The position numbers and the translations under genes are program-made. A stretch of 64,000 nt of DNA, from positions 83,790,862 through 83,854,861 of the forward strand of contig NC_080584.1 in NCBI RefSeq assembly GCF_029962835.1. Reading direction: 5' to 3'. Of the stretch, positions 1-12,900 are shown piece by piece (position 1 is the first letter of the stretch; every line of letters begins with the position of its first letter). The stretch is from Magnolia sinica. Its lineage: Eukaryota > Streptophyta > Magnoliopsida > Magnoliales > Magnoliaceae. A model generated the notes under the pieces. The model worked only from the letters and a program-made list of their open reading frames with translations, was not told the DNA's origin and made no database searches.

Positions 1-2262
1 GGTAGGAGAACATTACATCCAATTTACGAATTTGCAAAAAGTCAGATACACCCCAATAGATTTACCTCCCGCACAAAGGCCAACACAACCAAAGGAAAAG
101 GGCTATATAAGACCTCAACCTATTCTACTAACTAGATAAAAATATCGCAGTTACAGCAGCCAATATGAACATATAAACAAAATATACAGCCCCAAACTTA
201 TGTGATTTCCATCTAATGGCTCCTCCATCTTCTCCACACACAGGCGACCTTTGATTTTACTTGGCAAGTGCGAGGTTGGAGAATACGATTTGTTTCGGCC
301 ACCTGTTCTGTCTACATGGCAAAGGCTGTCCGCACGGAGTTAATTGTCGCATGATATGGATCAATGTGAAGTTTAAGATTGAAGCTTTTCCTTAATTTCT
401 ACCCAACATCACCATATAGATCCTGTCGGGCCTTCCTCAGATATGGGGTCGTTCACTATGACTTTGGAGTTGCGTTCAAATTAATCGAGAGTTAGATTAA
501 GCACCAAGCATGATGATTCCGTCAAGCAAAACCCTAGCTTTCTCAAATGTGCCGGTAAGAATTCCATAAAAGTTGCTAAACGCAAAAATAAAATTCCAGC
601 ATAATCCCCGCGGATGCCCATGAAGCAAAGCATATTTCACGTTCGTCTGAAAGAAAATCCATTGCCAAAAAGCAGAGAGGGTAATTAGATTGTGCACGGA
701 AATCAGTTTGGCAACATTGGCAAAATTTTCTTGGTAGTCATGCCATACTCTTGTTTATAGCCTTGAGCAACTAATCGTGCTTCATGTCTCTCAATGTTAC
801 CATTAGACTGAAGTTTTGCAGTGAAGACCCACATCTAATAATAAGAGTATCAGGTACAAGGCACCAAGTCTCATGGATCGTTCTCTAATAAGGCACTAAT
901 TTCTGGATCCATAGCCTCTTTTTAGCATGGTTTGGTAGAAGCTTGTTTGTAGGTAGATGGATTCTCGACTGAATCAAGATAGGAAAACAAACATCGATGC
1001 TGAAGTAGAAGCTTCAGTCGGTTTGGTGGTCATGTAATGCAAGTGCTGTAATGGTATAGAAGGGATAAATCCGAACTAAATCCTTTACAATAGAAATGGT
1101 GGATAGACGCTGGTGAACTGGAAAGGAAGCAGTCAGGTCTACTGTTGTTAATCGACCATGAGATGAGTTGCTTGATCGGCAATGCTGGAGAAGATGGTGG
1201 CTATGGGATAGGTTAGTATTACTGTGACTATCGGTGATGGGTGTTGACAGCCGACGACAGAGATGATGACACCGGTGAACAAGATGCAAGTTGGAGGTGA
1301 CAAATAAAATGATTATGCGAGGCATCGGTGTTGGTGATATTTAGTAGATGATGGTATCGACGGGTTCCATTGATCAGAGAAAAAACATAGGTTCGATGTT
1401 TGCTGGATTTGGGGATTGATATGGGTTTAGGGTTGAAGGATCACCAAATCTAACGGTGGTATTGTTGGGGATTTGTGCTACAGAATCACATGGATCTAAA
1501 TTTAGGATAACAATTAAAGAGCAACAAGTAATCACAAGAGAACACAGATTTAACGTGGAAAACCCTTTCGGAAAAAAACCATGACACAAAGCGACAGAAA
1601 TCCACTATGAAATAGATATTACAAAGAGAGAGGACTTACCTGATTCGAATAACCTCGAATCTCACCCTTGCTAAACCCTTTGATAACCCTAGAACCCTTA
1701 GAAAACCTTTAGGAAACCTTAGAATACTTTAGAATAGCCCTTGAGACCCCTATTTATAGCTTAGGAAACTCTACTTACACACTGACTTTGGAAAAGTCCG
1801 GAAACCACCTCAAATTTACGCAGTCCGCGTGCAGTTTGCGTAACCGTCGACTAGTCGAGCCAGGGCTTTGACTGGTTGAAGGACCCCTTTGACCAGTCGA
1901 GCTTGTCCCTCGATTGGTCGAGCGTCCCGGACATCCAAAATATATACTAGCTGGACTTCGAGTCAAGCGGGCCTCGACCAGTCGAAGGGACCCTCGACTA
2001 GTCAAGCCAGTCCCTCGACTGGTCGAGTAGCACAGTAATTACAGATTTAAGACATCTGTTTTGACAACAGGTATCACTAAAAATGGTGTTGCTAGCAAAG
2101 AAGAAATGATCGAGCCCGGTTTCGTGGGTAGCAAGTGGGTATGAGGGTTGGGACGTTGAGTGGCTGATTTGATCAGAACTAATTTGAATCCAGTAGCTGA
2201 ATTTGGGGATGATAAACTTCAATAATTAATGGCTTGGATTAACTTGCTCTGATATCATATCA
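1..2262 (-). mobile_element. Ty1/copia retrotransposon fossil
   Basis: The minus strand reads like copia reverse transcriptase in two places. Near 720-840 it gives the family's 'WVFTAKL...RHEARLVAQGY' type segment, and at 497-697 a 'QWIFFQTNVKYALLHG' segment matching the copia QFDVKNAFLHG motif. Near 190-260 it resembles the family's C-terminal end and purine tract. A degenerate initiator-Met primer-binding site (gctctgatatca on plus) lies at 2246-2257, so the 5' LTR should lie just to its right. The element is clearly broken, with many changes, and is old. A younger solo LTR sits inside it (1463-2069). LTR limits are not resolved. Confidence 0.7.
1463..2069 (-). mobile_element. Solo LTR nested in the copia fossil
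   Basis: The 607-bp sequence begins TGTTG and ends CAACA, a perfect terminal inverted repeat, and is flanked by the 5-bp duplication GGTAT (1458-1462 and 2070-2074). No internal domain follows, so this is an LTR left by LTR-LTR recombination. On the minus strand a TATA-like CTATAAATAGG lies at about 1749-1760, ahead of a segment rich in AAAGGGTTTTCCACG, as in plant copia R-U5 regions; orientation is therefore minus. The U3 part (about 1847-2033) holds a run of imperfect palindromes of the type TCGACTGGTCGAG. Confidence 0.85.
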
Positions 2263-3060
2263 AATTGACAATGATAAAAAGACAGAAAGAAAAAGAAAGA
2301 AGGCAATGATAAGAAAAGCATGGGGAGATTTGGTGGAAGAGTTGAAAATGAATTGGATCTAATACATTTACTGCAAGATCTTCTAGCTAATACATTCTAC
2401 TTATAAAATATTCTACACTTGTATATGATTTAATACATTCTACAACTGATATAATCAATGATCCCTGAGATATTTGTGGTACACGCTGTTGTGTATTTTA
2501 TAGAGGGAAAAGAAATCAAAACTATACTGATACCCAATCATGATTTATATGAGACAGGAATTCTCATAGATTTCACTTTGGGCGCTTCAATTTGGATGGC
2601 GAACGGAAATCTGATAAAGCTCCCACATTTGTTTTCTTTTTTCTTGTGTGATAATTTGACTCGGGTGTTTGGATGGTTTTTTAATACAATATTTTTGTAG
2701 TATCCAAGCATTATTAAACGTCTCACCATGGGAAATTTCAACCATTTTATTTTCTTTCTTCCACTATCAGTGGTTCAAACTTAGGGGCTGTTTTGATTGG
2801 CACTTAATTTATGAATGTGGATTTCTTTTTTTATTTTTTATTTTTTTATTTTTAATGAAGAGTTGAGGTGTATTTGGGCCACACTTTTTACCAACATCAT
2901 GATTTAAGTAGTTAGCAAAGGAGCCTAATTCATGAAGTGTGCAGGTAGGAAAAAAACAAGAAAGAAAAAGAGAAGAAAAGAAAGTAACTGAGATACCATG
3001 AGCAATCAAATGTCGGACGGTGAAAGTGATGATTAGAGCTTTTGCAATCAACGTGTAACA
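2263..3060. other. AT-rich sequence, no gene recognised
   Basis: The left part (to about 2470) probably contains the decayed left LTR of the copia fossil, with repeats of the type AGAATGTATTA. The remainder has short open frames on both strands with low-complexity, Phe/Leu-rich products and no recognisable domain. I see no coding evidence. Confidence 0.4.
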
Positions 3061-3159
3061 TTTGTTTTATTTCCATTGATAAAATGATTAGGACATTTTA
3101 ATAAAAGTAATTCTTTACAAGATAATTAAAGACAGTCGAAGGAAGGAAGAAACGATAGA

Positions 3160-3612
3160 CAGTCCAAATCTTTGTTATGATCAATTGGGACCATCCATTC
3201 AATTGACTATTGATCAGATGGTGATTGTCCAATCAAACTCTGCTGAGAGTCATGGGTAATCAAAGGTTGGTCTCCAGAATATGATAACCGATACCTCTAA
3301 AAAATCTCTATTACTGGATAATCTTAACCATCGTACCAAATTCTTGGAGTATGGACAATCCTTATCAATTATACCCATCATGGGTTACTAACCTTTAATG
3401 GCCAACTCCTATGAAAAATCACTTTGATCAGATGACCCTAACCATTTTATCAATGGTTTGGAGAATGGACAGTGCATATTGATTATACTAAAATATGTCT
3501 AACCATTGACTTGAACCTTACATGAATGCAGCCCGATCACTGTGGAAAATCACTTTTCATGGATGATCTTAACCATTCAATCGATGGCTTCGAGAATGGA
3601 TGATTTCTCTTG
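3160..3612. repeat. Degenerate tandem repeat, three or more units of about 110-130 bp
   Basis: Related segments recur near 3319, 3431 and 3563. Each runs 'gat(g/a)a(t/c)c(t/c)taaccat', then a 'tggagaatgga'-like stretch, then 'ttgattata'. A weaker unit may lie near 3190-3240. The units differ strongly, so the array is old or part of a diverged repeat family. No gene is visible here. Confidence 0.55.
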
Positions 3613-3619
3613 ATTATAA

Positions 3620-4154
3620 TTTTTTTTTTTTTTTTTGCATGAGAAAGGTGGAAGCACACTACTACCTATAACTTTGTTGATCTTCAGAAAGATTTACAAA
3701 CTGCAGGTGGGCACTAAAATAAAAAGACCGAACCATGCCTATCATGTACCCCAACAAAGCAAAATCTATAAAAATACACAATAAACGACACAACCAGAAC
3801 CTACGAATAGATCTGCCACGATTCTACCTCCCAAGCCTCCACAATCTGATGACTCCCGAGATACAAATACAAACGTACTAGTCCTTGGCCACAACATCAA
3901 CACAAAGAAGTAGAGATTCAGTCTTCACAACAGATCAAGAAACAGATGTAGGAGCTTCCCCGTCGGACAGAGAAGGCTCAAACATAGCATCCCAACCCAT
4001 AACTTCATCAAAGGACTCTAGGCAGAGGACCCAAGCATCACTTCCAGATAACCCATACAAACCCTCGCATCTCAGACAGCCCAGAAATCATCATCATTAG
4101 GCCATCAACGACCATCAAGCCAAAGACGTGTACAGTGCACCAACTGTGGCTGAT
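3620..4154 (-). mobile_element. 5'-truncated LINE-like retroposon with poly(A) tail
   Basis: A poly-T run at about 3621-3637 marks the A-tail of an element lying on the minus strand. The insert is flanked by GATTATA on both sides (about 3613-3619 and 4155-4161), which fits a target-site duplication. Its body resembles a plant L1 3' region in style but holds no recognisable reverse transcriptase or RNase H. The short open frame at 3885-4100 on plus runs against the element's direction and is Ser/Gln-rich, so I do not treat it as a gene. Confidence 0.6.
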
Positions 4155-5080
4155 ATGGAGATTATAGTCTAGATGGCCTGCTTAAGATTTTCAGAAAGAC
4201 CATCAAGAATTTCATGCAGGGTCCATGCACACTCTTACATTATTGATTATTTATATTACAAACCATCCAATCATTGATATGGACTGTCCAATGTATCCCT
4301 CGAGAATACTAGCTATGTTTGCAAATAGGTCCAAAAAGAAAATCTAAGAAATAATTAAGAAAAATAACTAAGAATCTTAAAAAAAAAGAAGAAAAAATGA
4401 AATCTGTCACGACCTGGATTTCGTGTACCTACCGTATACTTCGGACCTGAGATCCACATCATGACTTTTACTATACATGTACTTAAACTATTAGATATCC
4501 TTATACAAATTTACCTAGTTAGTAGTTCTACCATAAATTAAATTTTCACTCATACTTAGCCACATCTATTGAATAAGAAATTGATCATCCATTCTAATCA
4601 TCAGTTATTAACATAGTTAATGATCCCCCCATTTAGGGTTTTATGAAATGAAATAAATTTTGTTTAATAATTTGAAAGAAATAATTAACAATCTAATAAC
4701 ATCAAATATAATTAAAGTGATAATCATGATCAATCTAAAACAACAACTTCTTCTTTTGTCAAGTAGGGCCACATATCCCTTGAGTCCTTTTTCGGCTCAA
4801 CCATATACTCCTGTTCTTGAGCCAGTAAGGAACCCTCAATCACATCTATACGTTTTATATCAATACAGGGTAAGCTAGCCAGGTCTAGTGGGAATTACCG
4901 ACATGGTTTTTTACATCAAATTATAATAGAATGCCAATAATCATATACAATATAATTTTAAAAAGAAAATACAATATTATGTAATGAATGAATGCATCAA
5001 GTGAGAATTCGTCCACTTGCATGAGTTGGAAACCTATCAACCCATATATACCCCTTGACAAGGTTCCACCATTTGGTAAG

Positions 5081-7194
5081 TGTTCACACCCCAAGTATAG
5101 GGTTGTAATGTAGTAACAATCTCAGTAAGACTGAGGTCGAATCCACAGGGACTGAACCTTGTACATAATCTGAAAGTAACTTTAATTAGAACTAGGCGAA
5201 GATGCAATATAAATCAGAGAATAATTGTGAATAGATTAATTAAAAGCTAATAAAATAAAGGCAGGAACTAGGGTGCCAAGGATCCACTTGTAGCAATTGG
5301 GAAGCTACTTTACAATGATTCAAAGACAACTGGAATCAGAATCCTATCCTATCCAATTGATAGGAAGAGATTTGTCAGATCTCTGAACTTCTCATGGATT
5401 TAATTATTAATAGAAAAAAGTGGTGAAGATTTGGAAGTGATTCCATCACCCTACCATGCCTAGGAGATGATGGTAAACAACAACAATTTACTAATCTTAT
5501 AACCAATCATAAGAGAATTGTGAAAGTTACGAAGGATTCCGTCACCCTACCATGCCCATGAGACAATGGTGAACAATAAGACTGCCTAATTTCACAATCT
5601 CAATAAAGGAAGAAGATATTCAAAGCAATCGCAAACCCATTGTAATTTGAGTAATAACAAACCATTCAAAACTAAAAATATTCCTTCATAATCAAACTAG
5701 AATTCAAGAGAGTTCAATAAACATGAATCAAAGCAAAGCAACCATCCTAACCACGCTACAAGCTTGACCTCTTAGCCCTAGCTAAGAGGTTTAGCTCATC
5801 ATAGACATGATTAGCCCAAATCCCTTAGACAAAAACACAAGCAAACCAGCTAATCCTTCTCTCTCTCTTCCCTTTGCCCGTTTAGCCTCCACGGCTGCCT
5901 CACACGTCCAAGCTTGGATTTGATCTTTTTTTCTCGCTTTCTTCTCCTTTTATAAGAGTGGTGAGGCGGTGGAGAGCTTTCACGAACAAACGGCGGTGCA
6001 TGCTGAAGTCGGTCGAATTCTACGCAGCGACAGGCGGTTTACGCAGGCCCTGTTTACGTAGCTAGAATGACGGGAAGAAACTTCCCCACTTTCCTCACAT
6101 TTTTTCAAAAAAATAATGTCTCTTAGGGAATTTTTGGACGATCCACATGATGGACGGTTTGGATCATCAAGATGATCAAATATAGTAGGCCACAAACGGC
6201 CGAAAAATTCGAATTTCTTAGTTACAGGGGGCTGCGTAAACAGAGTACGCTGTGATGCTCGGTGGGCCCTTGATAAACTCTGGAAGAAAAATCCACTCCA
6301 TTCATTGAATTCCTGGCGAAAAATAAGTGGGGAAGGAGTGGTTTTTATCAAATTTTGATGCGGTCCACTGTATCAAACCAACTCACCGTTAACCTTGCAT
6401 TTTTTTATGATCCACGTACATAAACATGTATGGGGCCAAAATTACACCTAAGAGAGGGTCATGCCCCATCTCTGGACACAATGGACGGTCCGGATCATCT
6501 GTATGTATGAGGAGTGGGGCCCACAAGCCAAAAACAGCAATCGTGCATTAGACGCTCTTGCGTCTTTGGAAATTTTTGAGAAATCCTCGGTCAGTGCTTG
6601 TTGACCGAGTTCTTGAAAATCGGTGCGCGGTTGGAGCACCTACACTGTTTACGTGCAATGCGCAGGTGGGTCCCATGGTGATGTATATGAGGAATCCACG
6701 ACGTCCATTTATTTTATCACCCCGTTTAATGGGTTGAGACCAAAATTGAAGCATATCCAGATATCAGGTGGGCCACAAATCAGAGATTTTGTGGCTGATC
6801 TATCCGTTGGGCCACTTTCACAAAGATTCAATGGCTGAAATTTGACATGCATGGTTAATTTATTGTCCTCAGGCCATATATGAATTTTTGAGCCGAACGG
6901 ATGGTGAGAACCCTGTGATCTTGCATTGTGGATGATTTTCGGGCTCGTTTAACATGAGTGGCCTGTTTTTCTCAGATTTCTGACATGTAATTTCTTCGAT
7001 CTCAGTCCCTTAGGGTCTATCCTTTACCTTGGTGCTTCTTGAGTGCTAAATCCATGCCTTTAGCATTCTTTTCAGTTCATGCTCGTAAATCCACCTTGCA
7101 ACACAAACACAATTAAAATAGGGCATTAAACAGTATCGTGTTCGTAAAAGTAGGTAATAACTGAGGTCTAATATGCAATATTCGACCATCAACA
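5081..7194 (-). repeat. Left LTR (3' LTR in element direction)
   Basis: This is a direct repeat of 10795-12900 in the same order throughout: the TGTTCACACC start, the 'gtcgaatccacaggg' block, the 'cttagccctagctaagagg' block, the 'cgtctttggaaattttt' block, and the 'atatgcaatattcgacc' end. A CT-rich stretch followed by a TATA-like 'ttttataagagtgg' lies near 5940-5965. Short open frames in this LTR recur in the other copy and are not genes. Confidence 0.85.
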
Positions 7195-10100
7195 CAACCC
7201 CCAACCAAATTTTTGCTAGTCTTGAGTAAAGTATACGAAAAATAAGTTGAGAATATAGGATAATTTTTATAAACTCGAGTGAATTTTGCAAAATAATCCG
7301 AATACTAGAATTCTAAGATTTATGAATGTTGGGCATTACTTTCTTCTGGACTCAAGTGCACGGTAAACTTCATAGTCAAGTTTAAGATATTAATCCACCA
7401 ATTAGAAAACTTCTAAAAATTAAGATCCATGGGTGTATAGTGTAACCTTAGCGTATCAACCTCAAATATTCAATTCTCTACTTCATGGTATCATTGATAA
7501 CCAACAAGGGCATTCAAGACACCCAAAATCTAAACCAAAACTTGCCTTACAGATCATCTTTTTCATCGGCGGATTTCGTGCTGTGTCAACCTTGGAGAAT
7601 CAAACCTTCACTTATAGGGAGTAAACCTATGGTGAAGACCATTCGCCCAACCCTTTCTATAGGCAACTGTTTTGGAGTTGGGTATTTATTTCCTTTTCTT
7701 TTTCTTCAATTCTTCTTTTTCTTTTTTCTATCTTCTTATTAAGCATGATGGGCAAATTTCCTAGGCTAGTTCATTCCATGCTTAGTGATTACCAAGTTAA
7801 CCTTTTAATATCGAACTAAAACCTTAATGTGTAAGCGAGATGTGACATATAAAAACATAACTCAATCAATGTTTAAAACTTCTAATCATGGATTAATAAT
7901 TCGAACTTAACTGTGAAATCCAACAGCTAATTGAATCCAAGAGTCGTAAATCGCCAACATCAAGTATCTTATACTTCTATATCAAGAGTATCCTTCAATA
8001 TACTTTGAATTCACAAAAATTTCTAGAATTAAAAAAAAAAAATCCACAATTTTTGTTCATGACTAAGAAAACACTGATTAGGTAACCTAATCTCCCATCC
8101 TCAACCTAAAATGTATATTGTCCTTAATGTGAAAGATGTAAGCATGCAATGCACATGAGACAACAAAAATAAGGGAGAAGTGATGAAAAGATAGTGCCTG
8201 GACGAAGGAATTAAGAAGCTTTTTCCAAAGAGATCGCAACGTAAGAGCGGGTCAGCATAAGAGTGAAACTAATAAAAAGCAAACTATCCTAACGACATAA
8301 AGCTGACTATCCTAGAATGGCATCAAGCAAATTACCCTAGTCATATGAAAGCAGGGGAAAAACTACTTAGTCATGTCGCAAGGTTCTTCTTCCTGTCAAT
8401 ATCTGGATAAATTTCTTAGTAAGTTTCTCAATAGGATCATTCAAAAACCCTTTTTATAATAGGCTTAGATACTCTGGAGCATGAATGTTCAGAGAAATTT
8501 ATGGACCTCATAAAAAATTTGTCGTTGATTTGCCTAAGGTATCCAAGGTATATATGATTCACTTGTGACAGAAAAAGTTTAAAAGTTAGTATCCCATGGT
8601 GAATCAGAGACTACAAGTAAATAAAACTCAGAAAACTTCTTAGAAAGTGATGTAGTCTCGACACATTCCGAAGTTTCAAACTTCGGTTCAATTTTTAGCT
8701 CCTCCTCCCTTAATGGTAAACAGTCAGTATCTGGTGAAGAAGGGGCTTCAGAGTAAGGGTTTTCTCGGTTAGTAACAACTACCGAGATATTCTCTTGCGA
8801 GACATCCACTATTTTCTTAATCATAAGATTGTTTGAATCGGGAAAGTGCACTAAGCAATTGTCCAAAGAGTTAGGAAATTTCACATTGAAATTTGTAATG
8901 AGAAACTCAAGGACTCCATCGTCTTTAAAAGTAGATAGAGGTACGCTCTCTTGCTCTAGCCTTGCACAGACAAATTGAGGTTCAGTAGATGAAGTATTGA
9001 TGTGAGGACTCCGTTCATTGAAGTTATTCAGTAGAGACATTGAATCATCAAAAGTGTATAGCTCAGATGGTGGCCTTAACTAGGTGGTTTCAAATTTCAG
9101 AGTCATATCGAGTGACTTGTCTCTCTCCTGAATCATATCATCATTCAATTCAGGAAAGTGGTCCAAATATGTCTCACAAGAGTTAGAAGAGTCGGCAGTA
9201 AGAGGCTCATCCTCCACATTTAAATCAAGTATGTCAGATGAGTGAAGTAGATCTTTATGATTGATCACTTTGTGTACTTCTTGATCATATTGACCTGGAC
9301 CATACTTGAGATTGATTCCAGGGGAATTTGGGCTGCACATTCATAATTGTCATCCCAATACTCATCATCGTCTAATTCTATGCAGTACACATTTGGGATG
9401 TGATTGCTTTTCTCACATTCTATTCCTAAATTGGGTTGAGGTTCGAATAAACTAACTTCTACCTCATCATTGAAATCATGTGTGTCATGTGAGTGAAGTG
9501 TGTCACTGTCATTATATTTGAAAGATACTCACATCTCTTGATCATTCCTTTGGACAGTCATCGAGATCGATTCATCGAAAAATTGAACCATCTGCTCATT
9601 AATGGAATCCCACTCCTCATACGTAATTTCAGTTTCTTTCACAAGCGAGTTATGATTACTTTCTTCATATTGTGCTTCTGGATCGGGTTGAAGCTGGTAT
9701 GAACCAGCCTCTTCCTCCTCATTTAGATGCGACTATCGCTCTTGAATGACGGTTTCAATCGTCTCTAATGATTTTGTCATATTTGCGATTGTTTGTGTGA
9801 CATATTCGTTGAATTGTTCTTGAGCACCTATGTATTTTTGAATTGACTCATCTTGGATTATTTTCGGTTGAGTCTCATAAATAGGGAATCCAAGGGAGTA
9901 GTCATTAAAATCAATTGGCGGTTCATTTCTCCAATGTTGATGTTTCCACTGGTTATAGTCATACGGGTTATATGTCGGGAGTTGATACGCGTCATCATTC
10001 TAATAATCACGTATTGTTTTCTTAACTCGTGGAGTGCAATTATTCTTCCACAGGTAATCACCGAAGGACTTCTTAATCGGTGGAGCATCATATTTCGATT

Positions 10101-10794
10101 GGTTGAAGTAATTTTCAGAAAATATTTGAGGCATAGGCTGCTTCTAATAATAATCATCATACATCCTTTCCTAAGATTTCTTAGCTATCTCAGCATACAC
10201 ACGTTCCCACTCTAACATGGTGAAGCCTTAACTCTAAATCTAATCCTAAAAGAAAATAAAAGAAAAAAATCCAATACAAATAAGAGATCTAGATAAAGGA
10301 GAAGTTAGAAAGAAGTTACTAGATTGGAAGTTCCTAAGTTAGAAACCTCCAAAACAAAACAAAACAAAACAAGTTAATTTCTAAAATAGAAAGTCTAAAA
10401 ATAGAAAGATCCTAAAAAGAAAAATAGAAAGAAAACTAGTTTTTAAAAAGGGAAAAAATTTTAAAACTAGAAAATAGAAAATATCTAAAACAAATTAGGA
10501 AAGTTCTAAACCTAAAATAGAAGAAAGTTAGTTTCTAAATTTAGAAAGTTTCTAAAATAAAACCCTAATTCTAAAAATATAAAAAAATAGAAAAATTAGA
10601 AAGAGATTACCAATTTAGAAGATTTATCTCAAAATCCTACAAAACAGGAAAGTTAGGTTAGTTTCTAAAAATCAAACAGAAAAAATCCTAACCTAATAAT
10701 TAGGAAAAAATAATAATTAATCTTAACCTGATTCTAAAACTAGTTAATCTCAAAAAAACGTAATCGTCAGTCCCCGACAACGGCACCAAAAACT
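7195..10794 (-). other. Internal domain of the LARD-like element
   Basis: Next to the right LTR is the primer-binding site (10771-10794), followed in element direction by an A-rich leader (about 10220-10770, repeated 'ctaaaatagaaag' phrases). Open minus-strand stretches lie at 8579-9040 (153 codons) and 9080-9340 (86 codons). Their products are acidic and Asp/Glu/Ser-rich with no domain I recognise. They may be relics of a gag-like region, but I cannot show that. No pol motifs are visible on either strand. The 7200-8570 part looks non-coding. Confidence 0.7.
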
Positions 10795-12900
10795 TGTTCA
10801 CACCTCATGTATAGGGTTGTGATGTAGTAATAATCTCAGTAAGACCGAGGTCGAATCCACAGGGACTGAACCTTGTACGTAATCTGAAAGTAACTTGAAT
10901 TAGAACTAAGCGAAGATGTAATATAAATCAGAGAAAATTAAGAGAATAATTGTGAATAGATTAATTAAAAACTAATAAAATTAAAGTGGGAACTAGAGTA
11001 CCAAGGATCCACTTGTAGCAATTGGAAAGCTACCTTACATTGATTCAAGGACACAACTGGAATCAGAGTCCTATCATATCCAATAGGTAAGAGGAGATTT
11101 GTCAGATCTATGAACTTCTTATGGATCTAATCATTAATAGATAAAAGTGGTGAAGAGTTGGAAGTGATTTCGTCACCCTACCATGCCCAGGAGACGATGA
11201 CAAACAACAGCAATTTACCAATTTCATAGCCAATCATAAGAGAATTGTGAAAGTTAGGAAGGATTCCGTCACCCTACAATGCCTCATGGGACAATGGTGA
11301 GCAACAAGACTGCTTAATTTCACAATTTCAATTAAGGAAGAAAATATTCAAAGCAATCACAGACCCATTGTAATTTAAGTCACAACAAACCATTAAAAAC
11401 TAAAAATATTCCTTCATATAATCAAACTAGAATTCAGGAGAGTTCAATAAACATGAATCAAAGTAAAGCAACCATTCTAATCATGTTACAAGCTTCACCT
11501 CTTAGCCCTAGCTACGAGGTTTAGCTCATCATAAACATGATTAGCCAAAATCCCTTAAACAAAAACACAAGCAAACCAGCCGGTCCTTCTCTCTCTCTTC
11601 CTTTTGCCGGTCTCGCTTCCACGGCTGCCCCACATGTCCAAGCTTAGATTTGATCTTTTTTCTCTCCCTTTCTTCTCCTTTTATAAGAGTGGTAAGGCGG
11701 TGGAGAGCTTTCACGCACAAACGACGGTGCATGCTGAAGTCGGTGGAATTCTACGTAGTGACAGGCGGTTTACGCAGGCCCTATTTACGCAGCCAGAATG
11801 ACGGAAAGAAACTTCGCCACTTTCCTCACATTTTTTCCAAAAAAATAACGTCCCTTAGGGAATTTTTGGACAAGATACACGATGGACGGTTTGGATCATC
11901 AAGATGATCAAAGATAGTGGGCCACAAATGGCCGGGAAATTCAGATTTTTCGAATGCAGGGGCTGCGTGAACAGAGTACGTTGTGATGCTTGGTGGGCCG
12001 CTGATCATCTTTGGAAGAAAAATCCACTCCATTAATTGAATTCTTGGAGAAAAAGCAGTCGGGAAGGAGTGGTTCTTATCGAATTTTGGTGTGGTCCACT
12101 GTATCGAACCAACTCACCATTAATCTTGTGTTTTTCACAATCCACATGCATATACGTGTCTAGGGCCAAAAGTCTACCTAGAAGACGGTCATGCCTCGCC
12201 TCTGGACATAATGGACGGTCCGGATCATCGATATATATGAGGGGTGGGGTCCACAAACAAAAAACAGCAATCGTGCATTAGACGCTCTTGCGTCTTTGGA
12301 AATTTTTAAGAAATCCTCGGTCAGCGCTTGCTGACCAAGTTCTTGAAAACCGGTGCGCAGCTGGAGCACCCACACTGTACACCTTCAATGCAAAGGTGGG
12401 TCCTACGGTGATGTATATGAGAAATCCACGCTGTCCATTTATTTTGGCACCCCGTTTAATGGGTTGAGACCAAAATTGAAGCATATCTAGATATCAGGTG
12501 CTGATCTGTCCGTTGGGCCACTTTCACAAGGATCCAATTGCTGAAATTTGACATGTATGATTAATTTATGGTCCTCAGGCCATATGTGAAGTTTTGAGCC
12601 AAACAGATGGTGGAAACCTTGTGATCCTGTATTCTGGACAATTTTTAGGCCCGTTTAACGTGAGTGACTTGATTTTCTTAGATTTCTGGCGTGCAATTTC
12701 TTCGATCTCGGTCCCCTGGGGTCCGTCCCTTGCCTTGGTGCTTCTTGAGCATTAAATCCATGCCTTTAGCATTCTTTTCAGTTCACGCTCGTAAATCCAC
12801 CTTGCAACACAAACACTATTAAAATAAGACATTAAACAATATTATATTCGTAAAAGCAGGTAATAATTGGGGTCTAATATGCAATATTCGACCCTCAATA
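10795..12900 (-). repeat. Right LTR (5' LTR in element direction)
   Basis: This is the partner of 5081-7194. It begins TGTTCACACC, ends CAATA, and is followed directly by the GTAAG duplication. The primer-binding site abuts its left edge, which sets this copy as the 5' LTR of a minus-strand element. Confidence 0.85.

Larger units (their letters stand above)
5081..12900 (-). mobile_element. Non-autonomous LTR retrotransposon (LARD-like), structurally whole
   Basis: This 7,820-bp element is bounded by TGTTC...CAA(C/T)A and by the 5-bp duplication GTAAG (5076-5080 and 12901-12905). The two direct LTRs are 2,114 bp (5081-7194) and 2,106 bp (10795-12900). A primer-binding site of the TTTGGTGCCGTTGTCGGGGA type lies on the minus strand at 10771-10794, and a G-rich polypurine tract lies next to the left LTR at about 7195-7210. 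The 3.6 kb interior has no recognisable protease, RT, RNase H or integrase, so it would depend on a related Ty3/gypsy (Athila-like, by PBS type) element for movement. By eye the LTRs differ by about 10% over their first 280 bp, so the insertion is old. Confidence 0.85.

Noticed and set aside
3885-4100. 71-codon plus-strand open frame
   Set aside because: It lies inside a minus-strand retroposon, against its direction, with low-complexity Ser/Gln content.
9853-10215. 120-codon plus-strand open frame, hydrophobic
   Set aside because: It is antisense to the interior of the minus-strand LARD-like element, AT-rich and Ile/Leu-biased by composition.
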